64,000 nt of DNA from Litsea cubeba (taxonomy: Eukaryota > Streptophyta > Magnoliopsida > Laurales > Lauraceae). The DNA is taken from positions 17,722,040 to 17,786,039 of the forward strand of contig CM022948.1 in the NCBI GenBank assembly GCA_012931725.1. The letters are read 5' to 3'. The notes below the pieces were generated by a model. It searched no databases. It was given only the letters and a program-made list of their open reading frames with translations, and was not told the DNA's origin. Positions within the stretch are counted from its first letter, which is position 1. Every line of letters begins with the position of its first letter. This document shows positions 1 through 10,869 of the stretch, piece by piece. Position numbers and translations under genes: made by a program.

Positions 1-3000
1 TACATAGATATTGGGGAGCATACCCAAATCTTACGTAACTTCTTTCACGGTCCCCAACAATAGGCAGCCCTTTTCATGTGCCCGAATTGATTCACTGGTA
101 TGTGGAAAAATCCACCCAGATGCAATAGGAAATTAGTAAAACTAAGTTTTGGTTTTCAGTCATATTTTCAATCAAATCACCCAAAAAATTAGCAAATAAT
201 AGCATAGCATTTAAAACTTTTGAAAATATATATAATTCTCTATCGAATAATCTCGTCCACCTAGACGTAGCAAAAATGCAGGTTTCAACTTAAGGCGACG
301 ATGACGGCTTTCGCACTACTGTTTTTTAAAAGGCTGGAAATTTTTGATTTTTCTAGACTCGGTTACATAGATAATGGGGAGCATACCCAAATCTTACGTA
401 ACTTCGTTCACGGTCCCCAACAACAGGCAGCCCTTTTCATGTGCCCGAATTGATTCACTGGTATGTGGAAAAATCCACCCAGATGAACCAGGAAACTAGT
501 AAAACTACTTTTGGTTCTCGTTCATATTTTTAATCAAATCATCCAAAAAATTAGCAAATAATAACTTCGCATTTAAAACTTTTGAAAATATATATAATTC
601 TCTATCGAATAATCTGGTCCACCTAGACTTAGCAAAAACGCAGGTTTCAACTTAAGGCGACGATGACGGCTTTCGTACTACTATTTTTTAAAAGGCCGAA
701 AATTTTTCATTTTTCTAGACTCGGTTACATAGATATTGGGGAGCATACCCAATGGAAAAATCCACCCAGATGCACCAGGAAACTAGTAAAACTAAGTTTT
801 GGTTTTCATTCATATTTTCAATCAAATCGTCCAAAAAATTAGCAACTAATAGCTTCGCATTTAAAACTATTGAAAATATATATAATTCTCTATCGAAAAA
901 TCTGGTCCACCTAGACTTAGCAAAAATGCAGCTTTCAACTTAAGGCGTCGATGAAGGCTTTCGCACTACTGTTTTTTAAAAGGCCAGAAATTTTTCATTT
1001 TTTTAGACTCGGTTACATAGATATTGGGGAGCATACCCAATGGAAAAATCCACCCAGATGAACCAGGAAACTAGTAAAACTAAGTTTTGGTTTTCATTCA
1101 TATTTTCAATCAAATCGTCCAAAAAATTAGCAACTAATAGCTACGCATTTAAAACTTTTGAAAAAATATATAATTGTATATCGAATAATCTGGTCCACCT
1201 AGACTTAGCAAAAATGCAGGTTTCTACTTAAGGCGACGATGACGGCTTTCGCACTACTATTTTTTTAAAAGGCCGGAAAATTTTCACTTTTCTAGACTCG
1301 GTTACATAGATATTGGGGAGCATACCCAAATCTTACGTAACTTCTTTCATGGTCCCCAACAATAGGCAGCCCTTTTCATGTGCCGGAATTGATTCACTGG
1401 CATGTGGAAAAATCCACCCAGATGCAATAGGAAATTAGTAAAACTAAGTTTTGGTTTTCATTCATATTTTCAATCAAATCGTCCAAAAAATTAGCAAATA
1501 ATAGCGTAGCATTTAAAACTTTTGAAAATATATATAATTCTATATCGAATAATCTGGTCCACCTAGACGTAGCAAAAATGCAGGTTTCAACTTAAGGCGA
1601 CGATGACGGCTTTCGCACTACTGTTTTTTAAAAAGCTAGAAATTTTCATTTCTAGACTCGGTTACATAGATATTGGGGAGCATACCCAAATCTTACGTAA
1701 CTTCTTTCACGGTCCCCAACAATAGGTAGCCCTTTTCATTTGCCCGAATTGATCCACTGGTATGTGGAAAAATCCACCTAGATGAACCAGCAAACTAGTA
1801 AAACTAAGTTTTGGTTTTCGTTCATATTTTCAATCAAATCGTCCAAAAAATTAGCAAATAATATCTTCGCATTTAAAACTTTTGAAAATATATATAATTC
1901 TCTATCTAATAATCTGGTCCCCAAGACTTAGCGAAAATGCAGGTTTCAACTTAAGGCGACAATGACGGCTTTCGCACTATTGTTTTTCAAAAATCTAGAA
2001 ATTTTCATTTCTAGACTCGGTTACATAGAGATTGGGGAGCATACCCAAATCTTACGTAACTTCGTTCACGGTCCCCAACAATAGGCAGCCCTTTTCATGT
2101 GCCCGAATTGATTCACTGGTATGTGGAAAAATCCACCCAGATGAACCAGGAAACAAGTAAAAGTAAGTTTTTGTTTCCATTCATATTTTCAATCAAATCG
2201 TCCAAAAAATTAGCAAATAATAGCTTCGCATTTAGAACTTTTGAAAAAATATATAATTCTCTATCGAATAATCTAGTCCACCTAGACTTGGCAAAAATGC
2301 CGGTTTCAACTTAAGGAGACGATGACGGCTTTCGCACTACTGTTTTTTAAAAGGCCGGAAATTCTTCATTTTGCTAGACTCGGTTACATTGATTTTGGGG
2401 AGCATACCCAAATCTTACGTAACATCGTTCACGGTCCCCAACAATAAGCAGCCCTTTCCATGTGCCCGAATAGATTCACTGGTATGTGGAAAAATCCACC
2501 CAGATGAACCAGGAAACTAGTAAAACTACTTTTGGTTTTCGTTCATATTTTCAATCAAATCATCCAAAAAATTAGCAAATAATACCTTCGCATTTAAAAC
2601 TTTTGAAAATATATATAAATCTCTATCGAATAATCTGGTCCACCTATACTTAGCAAAAACGCAGGTTTCAACTTAAGGCGACGATGACGGCTTTCGTACT
2701 ACTCTTTTTTAAAAGGCCGAAAATTTTTTATTTTTCTAGACTCGGTTACATAGATATTGGGGAGCATACCCAAATCCTACGTAACTTCGTTCACGGTCCC
2801 CAACAATAGGTAGCCCTTTTCTTGTGCCCGAATTGATTCACTGGTAAGTGGAAAAATCCACCCAGATGAACCAGGAAACTACTAAAACTAAGTTTTGGTT
2901 TTCGTTCATATTTTCAATCAAATCGTCCAAAAAATTAGCAAATAATAGCTTCGCATTTAAAACTTTTGAAAATATATATAATTCTCTATCGAATAATCTC

Positions 3001-3894
3001 GTCCACCTAGACTTAGAAAAAATGCAGGTTTCAACTTAAGGCATCGATGACGGCTTTCACACTACTATTTTTTAGAAGGCCAGAAATTTTTTATTTTTCT
3101 AGACTCGGTTAAATAGATATTGGGGAGCATACCCAAATCATACGTAACTTCGTTCACGGTCCCTAACAATGGGCAGCCCTTTTCATGTGCCCGAATTGAT
3201 TCGCTAGTATGTGGAAAAATCCACCCAGATGAACCAGGAAACTATTAAAACTAAGTTTTGGTTTTCGTTCATATTTTCAATCAAATCGTCCAAAAAATTA
3301 GCAAATAATAGCTTCGCATTTTAAACTTTCGAAAATATATATAATTCTCTATCGAATAATCTGGTCCACCTAGACGTAGCAAAAATGCAGGTTTCAACTT
3401 AAGGCGACGATGACGGCTTTCGCACTACTGTTTTTTTAAAGGCTGGAAATTTTTCATTTTTCTAGACTCGGTTACATAGATAATGGGGAGCATACCCAAA
3501 TCTTACGTAACTTCATTCACGGTCCCCAACAATAGGCAGCCCTTTTCATGTGCCCGAATTGATTCACTGGTATGTGGAAAAATCAACTCAGATGAACCAG
3601 GAAACTACTAAAACTAAGTTTTGGTTTTCGTTCATATTTTCAATCAAATCGTCCAAAAAATTAGCAAATAATAGCTTCACATTTTAAACTTTTGAAAATA
3701 TATATAATTCTCTATCGAATAATCTGGTCCACCTAGACTTAGCAAAATGCAGGTTTCAACTTAAGGCGACGATGATGGCTTTCGCACTACTGTTTTTTAA
3801 ATGGCCGGAAATTTTCATTTCTAGACTCGGTTACATAGATATTGGGAGCATACCCAAATCTTATGTGACTTCGTTCACTGTCCCCAACAATAGG
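1..3894. repeat. Satellite array, ~360 bp monomer
   Basis: Tandem repeat. Monomers, counted from the recurring TACATAGATATTGGGGAGCA, start near 1, 364, 726, 1014, 1303, 1663, 2022, 2385, 2747, 3110, 3473 and 3832. That gives eleven full units and one truncated unit. Most units are 359-363 bp; two adjacent units (726 and 1014) are 288-289 bp because both lack the same ~73 bp segment. Units differ by scattered substitutions. Open frames of about 63 codons recur only because the repeat recurs. The array is open at the left edge and cut at 3894 by an LTR. Centromeric or heterochromatic origin is possible but not shown by the sequence. Confidence 0.97.
3890..3894. other. Putative 5' target-site duplication of gypsy LTR (ATAGG)
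   Basis: The satellite monomer normally reads ...CAACAATAGGCAGCCC. Here it is interrupted exactly after ATAGG by TGTTGACACC. The break therefore marks an insertion point, and ATAGG is the expected left copy of a 5-bp duplication. The right copy lies outside what can be identified. Confidence 0.55.
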
Positions 3895-4074
3895 TGTTGA
3901 CACCAAAAATGTCACTTTGCCTCTTCAAGATCCAAAGAGCTACATGAAGTCGCAACCTGCCATAAATAGGCAATGCTACTTCAAAAATCAAATCTTGTCA
4001 GAATCAAACAAAAACTGCAAGATCCTTCAAGACAGCCAAAAGAGGAGTACACAAGAAGTTTCGGGCCATTTCAA

Positions 4075-4690
4075 AATCATTTGGCCTAACTTCGCTTCTC
4101 CGACAGCCGAAAAGGAGCTCTCGGCGGCAAAAGCATCGGAGACACCAAATCTTCGATCAGAGCCGATGGATGGTCTCAAAATACTTCCAAAAGGCTCCAC
4201 ATCAAGTTCCGAGTCAAACCGACAACGTTTGACCCTACATCAACCCTCGAACAGCTAAATCAAGCCTCTCGGCGGCGAGAACCACCGAGGCCATTACTCA
4301 TCAGATAGAGCACATGGACGGCTTCAAAATGCTTATAAAGGGCTACACGTCAAATTTCAGGTCATTTCCACAACATTTGACCATAGTTTGACGCTCGGAA
4401 GCCAAATCAGGCCTCTCGGCGGCAAAACCCTCCGGGACCATGGTTTCTAAGACAGAGCCTATGGATCATCTTAAAATGACTCCAATAGGTTCCTTGTCAA
4501 ATTTCAAGTCAATCGGACATCGGTTGACCGCACATCAAACCGCGACATCTTCATCGCGACAAAAGCAAATCTACTGGCGATAGGACCCCAAACGGCTTCA
4601 AAACTCAAACAAAAGCCTATGGTTGGTCTTATTTATTGCTCAGGAGGCTTCACACCAAATTTCAGGTCATTCCGACATCATTTGACCCAG
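4075..4690 (+). repeat. Degenerate ~147 bp tandem repeats in gypsy LTR
   Basis: Four diverged copies. The landmark CTCTCGGCGGC occurs near 4118, 4266 and 4413, with a decayed form (CTACTGGCGA) near 4560. Each is followed by a 'GATGG..CTCAAAAT' segment and a 'TCAAATTTCAGGTCA..CATTTGACC' segment. Spacing is 147-148 bp. They lie upstream of the promoter, so in the U3 region. Confidence 0.8.
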
Positions 4691-5376
4691 TTTCAGCTTC
4701 TGACGGAAAATCGGCAGCTCTGCGCGACAAAGTCTTCGGCTTTCTCAGGAAATTGGAAACTTTGCAAAATAAAATGCAAGTATTCTCATCAGGTTTCCTT
4801 CAAAGAAATCAGGCCAATAAATGGTCAAAAATGTCAAGAAAAAATACAGAAGAAAAAAGAATCGAAAAACAGCAAAAAACGGACACAAAACGGGACAAAA
4901 GGGGGGAAAAACCCCCCTGGGTCGCCGGCGACCTTGGAGCCCGGGGTCGCCGGGAAGGCCTCGGAAACCCCGGTTTTCGCCATTTTTTCGCGATTCGAAG
5001 TGACCAGCCTCTGGTATTTTCCAAAATTCATACTTTTGAGACACCAAGTCCTCTGACATCCGTCCAAAACACGGGTCAATCATCAAGAGTATCGAAAACA
5101 ATGTTGATCGCCACCCGGTCAACCAAAAAACGTGTGCTTTCTACCCGACCGATCAAGAAATCGACAGGACAGATGGCACTGACCCGCTGTTGGCAACAAA
5201 CACCTGAAATTACATGGTCGTCTGATGTCGATCTACATGAAGATCCATCGATGATCATCGACAGAAGAATCCCCAAAGACGCGGCACGGCCCGCGACTCT
5301 TCAACTGCTCGGCGACCACTTAATGCGATTAATTGACTAGCTTTATTACAGTCATTAATCCATTTCTTTGGACGGC

Positions 5377-5548
5377 CCAATCAGAAGCAAGCATTCGGGA
5401 GTTACAAGTCAAGAGATTCATGGCATTTAACCCATGAAACTCCTCCCATCATGGCGATTAAAGGCGATTAAATGCCCTCAATCTCCTCCGGCCAATCAGA
5501 AGCCAAGAAAAAGGAGTTACAAAATAAAGAATTCAATTTTGTAACTCC
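5377..5548 (+). promoter_or_regulatory. Duplicated CCAAT-box and hairpin module upstream of the LTR TATA box
   Basis: Two tandem modules 115 bp apart each start with CCAATCAGAAG (5377 and 5492), then GGAGTTAC, then AACTCCTCCCAT. In the second module GGAGTTACAAAAT (5513-5525) and ATTTTGTAACTCC (5536-5548) form a perfect 13 bp inverted repeat with a 10 nt loop. In the first module the arms are GGAGTT/AACTCC outside and TTCATGG/CCATGAA inside. CCAAT boxes at this distance from a TATA box are typical of plant LTR promoters. Confidence 0.7.
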
Positions 5549-5612
5549 TCCCATTATGCGGCTTAATGACAATAAAAGCCCATAAACCCTCCTAAATGGC
5601 TACCAAAAAGCC

Positions 5613-5620
5613 TATAAATA
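5613..5620 (+). promoter_or_regulatory. TATA box of gypsy LTR
   Basis: TATAAATA in the context CCTATAAATAGGAGAGC. Transcription would start about 30 bp downstream, near 5645, just ahead of a short direct repeat of GAGACAAC (5645-5675). It marks the U3/R boundary of the LTR. Confidence 0.75.
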
Positions 5621-7230
5621 GGAGAGCACTCCAAGAAGAAAGGACAGAGACAACGAGAGACAACGAGAGACAACGAATCACAGACAGAAGCACAGAAATT
5701 CAGAGAAGGAAAAGAGAGAAAACTCTGCGGAAGTTCTACACCGGCCACCGCTACAAGGTGACAAAAGTCCCTTGGGGGGTGTAAGATCCCGACCCCCAGT
5801 TCTTTTGTTTAGTATTGTTTTAATCGTGGTTTAGTTTTTAAGCGAGATTTGATTTAGTTTGACTTTGTCTTTGAGTTTGACTAGATTTTCCGTAGCCTTT
5901 GAAATTTTGAAGACCGTTGACTTTGGTTTGACCCGATTTATACGATATGTATTTTTTATGAGAAATTACTTTTGATTTCTAAGAATTCTGGATTTGGTGT
6001 ATTTTGACTCATTTTATGAAGTTTAACAACTTTCATGTTTTGACCGTTTTGATTTGATGATCAGAAAATACGTTTTTTGAGGAAAATGGCAAAATTGACC
6101 TTTCACACTAAATCTGTACTTGAATTTCAAAAATTTCAGAAATTGGGGAAAATATACTTTTTGGAAATTAGATTTTTCGACGATCAATTTTGTCTTCTTC
6201 GTCGATCTCGTCCGGGACCCACAAATGACTGATCCAGCCATGTCAATTTTGAGACCAAATGGGACCCACTGCCCCACTTAAAACTAACCCAACGTGGGTT
6301 CTCTTCTTCACTTCCATTTTTCCCTGCTACAGCAGCTAAGAGAGCTCTTTCTTCTTCTCCATTGCAGCCACCTTCTCTCCTTTGCATGTTGAACTTCCTT
6401 GGCCAAAAATGAAGATTTGAGTGCACCAATCTCTCCCTCATCACCTAAGCTTTCTATTGATACCATTTTCAAGGGATTTTAGCTAGACCCATCTTCCTCA
6501 CCAAACATTTCTTGCTGATCTCTGCACTTTCAGGTGAGGCTTGGCTTTCTCCTCCTAGCCTTGGGTTCTTTAGACCCTTTTGAAGCTTTTTAGCATGCAT
6601 GCAAGGTGGTTCTTGAAGAACCCCTTTTATTTCAAAAATCTGGATTTCTTTTGAGTGGGTTTTTCCATGGTTTTTGTAGCTTGGAGTTGGGCTGAGGGAA
6701 GAGATTTCTGGGAGGAAACCTTAGATCCTTTTTGGAGTGGAGGCAAGTGAATAAATGGATTGGAATGCATGCTTTTGAATCTTGTCTATTTATAAATTCC
6801 GATTTGAAAATTTGGTTCATTTGAATGATTGTTTTAGCCATGTAAGGTCTGATTTACAGAAGTTTTCTAGCATTAAAATTTAGTTCAGTCTTGTTAAATG
6901 ATTTTGTTTATATTAGCATGAAGGTTTTGTTGTTTGCTAATGTTTATAATGCTGGAAAACCATCTCTAAATCTCAGTTTTTCATCTTAGTTAAGGTCTGA
7001 AATTCTGCAACAAATTTGTGCATAGAATTGTCATCTTGGATTTCTTTTGTATTTTCCTATGATTAGTGCTTGATCTCTATATTAAGCTTATGCATGGAAT
7101 GAGACTTTTTATATGGTGTTGAATGGAAATTGGAATGAGAATGAACATTGAAAAACTCAGAAGAAAGGAAAAATGCAAAAAAGGATGGAAACTGGGCGTG
7201 CAGCAACCTAATTCCAGCTGCTGGAAGGGT

Positions 7231-7262
7231 CTGCTCGAGCGGACTCAAGCCCGCTCGAGCAG
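7231..7262. repeat. Perfect 12 bp inverted repeat containing XhoI palindromes
   Basis: Arms CTGCTCGAGCGG (7231-7242) and CCGCTCGAGCAG (7251-7262) are exact reverse complements around an 8 nt loop. Each arm itself contains the palindrome GCTCGAGC. It sits in the long gypsy LTR just ahead of the 47 bp repeats. Confidence 0.9.
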
Positions 7263-7319
7263 GCCCAGTCACTGCCTTATTGATTTTCAGGGCCCCTTTT
7301 TAATGATTTTCTTATACAA

Positions 7320-7735
7320 TTGGGCTGATTTAAAAACCTATTTTGTGGGTCATTAAAGGTTCAGTTTTGGGCTGATTTAAAAACCTGTTTTGTGGGTCAT
7401 TAAAGGTTCAGTTTTGGGCTGATTTAAAAACCTGTTTTGTGGGTCATTAAAGGTTCAGTTTTGGGCTGTTTTAGAGTTTGTTTTGTGGGCCATCTTAGGT
7501 TCAGTTTTGGGCTGATTTAAAAACCTGTTTTGTGGGCCATTAAAGGTCCAGTTATGGGCTGTTTTAAAGTTTTTTTGTGGGCCATTAAAGGTTCAGTTTT
7601 GGGCTGATTTAAGACCTGTTTTGTGGGCCATTCAAGATTAGTTTTGGGCTGTGTTAAAACTTGTTTTGTGGGCTATTCAAGGTCAGTTTTTGGACTGTTA
7701 TTAAGGACTGCTTTGGGCTCGGTTTAAGGCCAACT
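7320..7735 (+). repeat. 47 bp tandem repeat in long LTR, ~9 copies
   Basis: Units begin TTGGGCTGATTTAAAAACC near 7320, 7367, 7414, 7461, 7507, 7553, 7599, 7644 and 7690. The first three are nearly identical; later ones decay. Conserved core words are TTTTGTGGG, CATTAAAGGTTCAG and TTGGGCTG. Confidence 0.92.
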
Positions 7736-8061
7736 ATGGTCCTGTCTTAAAAAGATTTGGGATTTCTTGTAATACTTGGAAAGTTTGTGAAATGGGAATG
7801 GGATCACTGTGAGAATGAATGTATGTGGAATTACCCGGGAATCGTCTGAGTCTCAATGCGCACTTTATCATTTAAATATCATAGATTTTCATTGGCATCA
7901 AACGCGCTCTTTATTAATCAATGTTTAAAGGTTAAATGTGCATTGAGATGGTTCCTTGGCAAGGCATTAAGTCGTTCCCCACTATCCATTCCATTTCAAG
8001 TCAGAAAAATGTATTTGTATTTGTATTTGCACTCTTTGGTAAACTAATTTGAATAGCATCG

Positions 8062-8131
8062 GTGATTTGCTATAAAATCATGTGGCTTTCCACGTTCGAA
8101 AGGATTGACCGTATGATTTTATACAAATCAC
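8062..8131. repeat. Near-perfect ~20 bp inverted repeat in long LTR
   Basis: The arm at 8062-8081 (starting GTGATTTGCTATAAAA) pairs with the arm at 8113-8131 (ending TTTTATACAAATCAC) over about 19 positions with one unpaired base. The 31 nt between them contains TTCGAA. It could form an RNA hairpin or a cruciform. Confidence 0.85.
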
Positions 8132-8261
8132 TTTGATGTGTATTCGAACGGTTCACCATCGAAATTCGTATATTTTCTCCGATTCGATTTGAAAAGAGAT
8201 TGGAGTATGTTCGTCACATTCGGGATTTCTTCGATGAGACTATTATTTTGATAAGGCTAGT

Positions 8262-8405
8262 ATTTGAAAATAAAAACCTCGAGGCAAGACGGGGCCAGAG
8301 CTTTGTAGTGCGAGCCCATGAGCCAAAGAGGCTATGATTTTGAAAATAAAACCTCGAGGCAAGACGGGGCCAGAGCTATGTGGTGTGAGCCCCTGAGCCA
8401 AAGGG
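8262..8405 (+). repeat. 78 bp direct repeat (2 copies) in long LTR
   Basis: Two copies start near 8262 and 8340. Both contain TTGAAAATAAAA, CCTCGAGGCAAGACGGGGCC, AGAGCT and GAGCC..TGAGCCAAAG. The first part of each copy (GAAAATAAAA..CCTCGAG) resembles the 18-19 bp minisatellite unit that begins near 18581. Confidence 0.85.
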
Positions 8406-8565
8406 ATTAGTATTATGGTTTGATTCGTATCGGTTCGAGTTTTGAAAACTAAAGACACCACTAGGCTTAGGTCACCTTGTCGGGCTGATCACCCGGCTTG
8501 GGATCTTTAATTTGTCCGCCAGCTGCAGCTTGGATTCTATCTATACCGACCATGGCAACGGTTTT

Positions 8566-8648
8566 ATCTGCCGGTCCCATTTGTATGGCTACGGTTCTGA
8601 TTTTTGATCTGCCGGTCCCATTTGTATGGCTACGGTTCTGATCCTATT
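8566..8648 (+). repeat. 41 bp direct repeat (2 copies) in long LTR
   Basis: ATCTGCCGGTCCCATTTG with the following TATGGCTACGGTTCTGAT occurs at 8566 and again at 8607. A looser relative (CATGGCAACGG) lies just upstream near 8551. Confidence 0.85.
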
Positions 8649-9639
8649 TCTAGTACCACGTTCAGTGGCTACGTTTCTGTCTGCTCTTGTTACTTCGGTA
8701 ATAGGAGAATATAGCTATGTGTGGTTGCCAATGTTTTATCTGTGTATTACCTTATTTTATGATTCTCATTTGTTTATACTCATTTTATTCTTGGAGTTTG
8801 CTAATGATTATGATATCGATCTTTCATCGTATTGCTACCTTTATTTAGGATTTGAAATGTATTTCCAACTATTAAATGTTTTGTGCAGGCTTCTATCTTT
8901 TCGAGATGTTCGTACATCTGATACTATTCTTTTATTTGTTTGGATATTTATGTTCGGTCTTTCGATCGTTTTAGCATGCTTTATTGTCATTATTGTTTAG
9001 CCTATTTATTCGGTTTTACGATGATTTCATCAGGTTTTACGAGTGTGCTTTGAGTTCATATTATTTGTTTATTTGCTTGCCAGACCGTCGTGTCTGACCC
9101 TTTTTGTTTGGTGCCAGTTTCTTCTTTTTGTTTTTAGATGTTTGATCGGAGGAGGCGGTGGGACCGCCGGTCTGAGTGAGAGGCTGCCCATTGATGTCAT
9201 CTAGATGTCAAGATTGGCACCGGAGTTCGTATCTAACACTTGGGGTAGTATGACACTAGTTGGATATTCTTGTATGGCTATTTTAGCCTTTTTCTTTGGG
9301 TTGTAATTAAGATACTTGTTAATTGTAATTTGAACATGTGGGAATTAATTAGTCTTGATACTACCAGCTCAGTGTGTTTTGATATATGATTTATGCCAGT
9401 CTGCCTATTTGATGGCTTTGTGATATTGGTTGAGTGTGACACGGAACCCGATGGCCACGGATTCCGGGTCGTAACACCATGTTTAGCTTCCGCGAAAAAC
9501 ATACTCTGATTGTGATGGAATGTGATTATCCTCATTCACGCGGATCTTGGGAAACATAACAAAAAGTTTCAAATTATCCCAAAATTTTGCACTCCGGGAT
9601 CGGTTCACTGCAGGGCCCGGTTTCGGGGTGTGACAGGTT

Positions 9640-9651
9640 TGGTATCAGAGC
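9640..9651 (+). other. Primer-binding site (tRNA-iMet type) of gypsy-type element
   Basis: TGGTATCAGAGC, complementary to the 3' end of plant initiator-Met tRNA, lies four bases after the LTR end at 9635. It primes minus-strand DNA synthesis and shows that the LTR at 5780-9635 is a 5' LTR in plus orientation. Confidence 0.88.
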
Positions 9652-10684
9652 TGGTTAGTTTCTAGGAAATAAAATACTCTAGAGACATTAAAACGTGTGG
9701 TGAGGATTCGTTAGATTGTGTCGATTTGTTTTCTCGTGTCTTTGTATCTTTGGATTTGAGTCGGCTTTTCTTTCAGTTCGGGAGACTTTGCTTGTCTTTT
9801 CTTTTAGTTTTTATTGTTGGGAGATTTGGATGACCAAATTTCCTCCTTAGTGGTGGAGAATTTAAAATCTCCATACTCTTGTCCAGTGTCTTTTGTCTGT
9901 GCTTGTGTCGGAGACTGAGAACCTCGTGGATTCAATATGTTGTTTTCGGAGAACATCAGCAGACTTTCATCCTTCAGCATCTTCATTGTGGTTAATAAGA
10001 GAAGACATGCATGTGCATTTGCCAGCCAAAGTAGGACTTGAGCAATATTCGAAGATCCCCTCTCCGTTAATTGAAGATCATCATGCAGCGTGCCAAGGTA
10101 AGTAAATGTAGATTTTGGGTGAACTCAGACCATCTTTCCAAGATGAAGGACTGCAAGAGGCGTATTGGCTATTGATTTTATGAAGTGAGAAGTGACTCTT
10201 AGTTAGTAAGATTAGAAGTTGGTACAAGAAACTCAGGGATTTCCCAGATTTAATGAGCCTTGTCGCAGTTTTGGTTGAGAATTTCCGTGACGTGCAGCTT
10301 AGCCATTGTAGTTGATTCAGCAGGGATACCAAGTGCGTGGTTAGTTGTAGTCAAGGTAATTTTCGGCAGCAAAGGAAACCTTGTGGATTTTACCGACTTA
10401 CAAGATATTGGATTGGACAACATGTAGATGCAAGTGTATACCCCAGTTTTGGTGATGTCCCTTTTCTTGGTGAGAATGATTTTCATGATATTTTCATCTT
10501 TGTTATGTTTTCCTTAATGCCTATGATTTATCCGTGTAGTGTTTAAACAATGGATTTATGTTTCTTCTTTTAAGGCTTACTTTGAAATAAACTATATTAT
10601 TATACTCTTTTTCATGAGTTGCATGATTTTGCTTTCATGAGGTTTTGTGTTTCGAATTTTTATTTAATCTTCTTAAGACATTAT
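9652..10684 (+). other. Non-coding internal region of gypsy-type element, left part
   Basis: About 1 kb downstream of the PBS with no gag or pol similarity on either strand. Frames of 60-83 codons occur but contain no retroelement motifs. The copia element is inserted at its right end. The element is either a non-autonomous derivative without coding capacity or has lost its coding part. Confidence 0.5.
10680..10684. other. Target-site duplication of copia element, left copy (ATTAT)
   Basis: ATTAT directly precedes the LTR end TGTTAGATATCGCG. The same five bases follow the other LTR end at 18246-18250. Confidence 0.9.
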
Positions 10685-10869
10685 TGTTAGATATCGCGAT
10701 CACTGAGAGGGGGGGTGAATCAGTGATTCCTTAAAAACAGGTCCAATTTAACAACAATAGCAAATCAAATCACACAAGGACACCAGATTTAACGTGGTTC
10801 ACCAAAAGGCTACGTCCACGGTTCAAAGACTGTCCGAACACCGATCCGGAGCAGGTCTGAATCTATTTA

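Larger units (their letters stand above)
3895..5779 (+). mobile_element. Ty3/gypsy-type LTR (5' part), interrupted by a nested element
   Basis: It begins with TGTTGACACC, a start common in Tat-like plant gypsy LTRs, at the exact point where the satellite monomer is broken. It contains tandem ~147 bp repeats, a GC-rich stretch near 4900-4980 including the 14 bp palindrome GGTCGCCGGCGACC, and a promoter with two CCAAT boxes and TATAAATA. About 165 bp past the TATA box another LTR begins (5780), so the end of this LTR and its internal region are not seen here. Open frames inside it (for example a 234-codon frame at 4636-5340) match no retroelement domain and are probably chance. Orientation is taken from the TATA box. 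The Tat-like assignment rests on the terminus only. Confidence 0.7.
5780..9635 (+). mobile_element. Long (3.86 kb) gypsy-type LTR
   Basis: The LTR starts TGTAAGATCCCGACCC and ends GGTTTCGGGGTGTGACA. These ends are imperfect inverted repeats of each other (TGT..A.CCCGA) and carry the TG...CA termini. A tRNA-iMet primer-binding site follows four bases later, which fixes the right boundary and the orientation. Termini of this form resemble Tekay/Del-type chromoviruses, but no coding domain is present to confirm lineage. It contains a 47 bp tandem repeat, two shorter direct repeats and two strong inverted repeats, listed separately. No convincing gene is present; a hydrophobic 124-codon frame at 8626-9000 has no recognisable domain. 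No second copy of this LTR is in the window. Confidence 0.8.

Noticed and set aside
752..3039. Repeated 63-71 codon frames in the satellite
   Set aside because: Same frame of the same monomer, without domain or conserved start context. Units with stops are equally common.
4636..5340. 234-codon plus-strand frame in the gypsy LTR
   Set aside because: Low-complexity basic composition, no known domain, ends before the TATA box and overlaps other frames on both strands.
8626..9000. 124-codon hydrophobic frame resembling a membrane protein
   Set aside because: T-rich DNA gives hydrophobic codons by composition. The start lies inside a 41 bp repeat and no family is recognisable.
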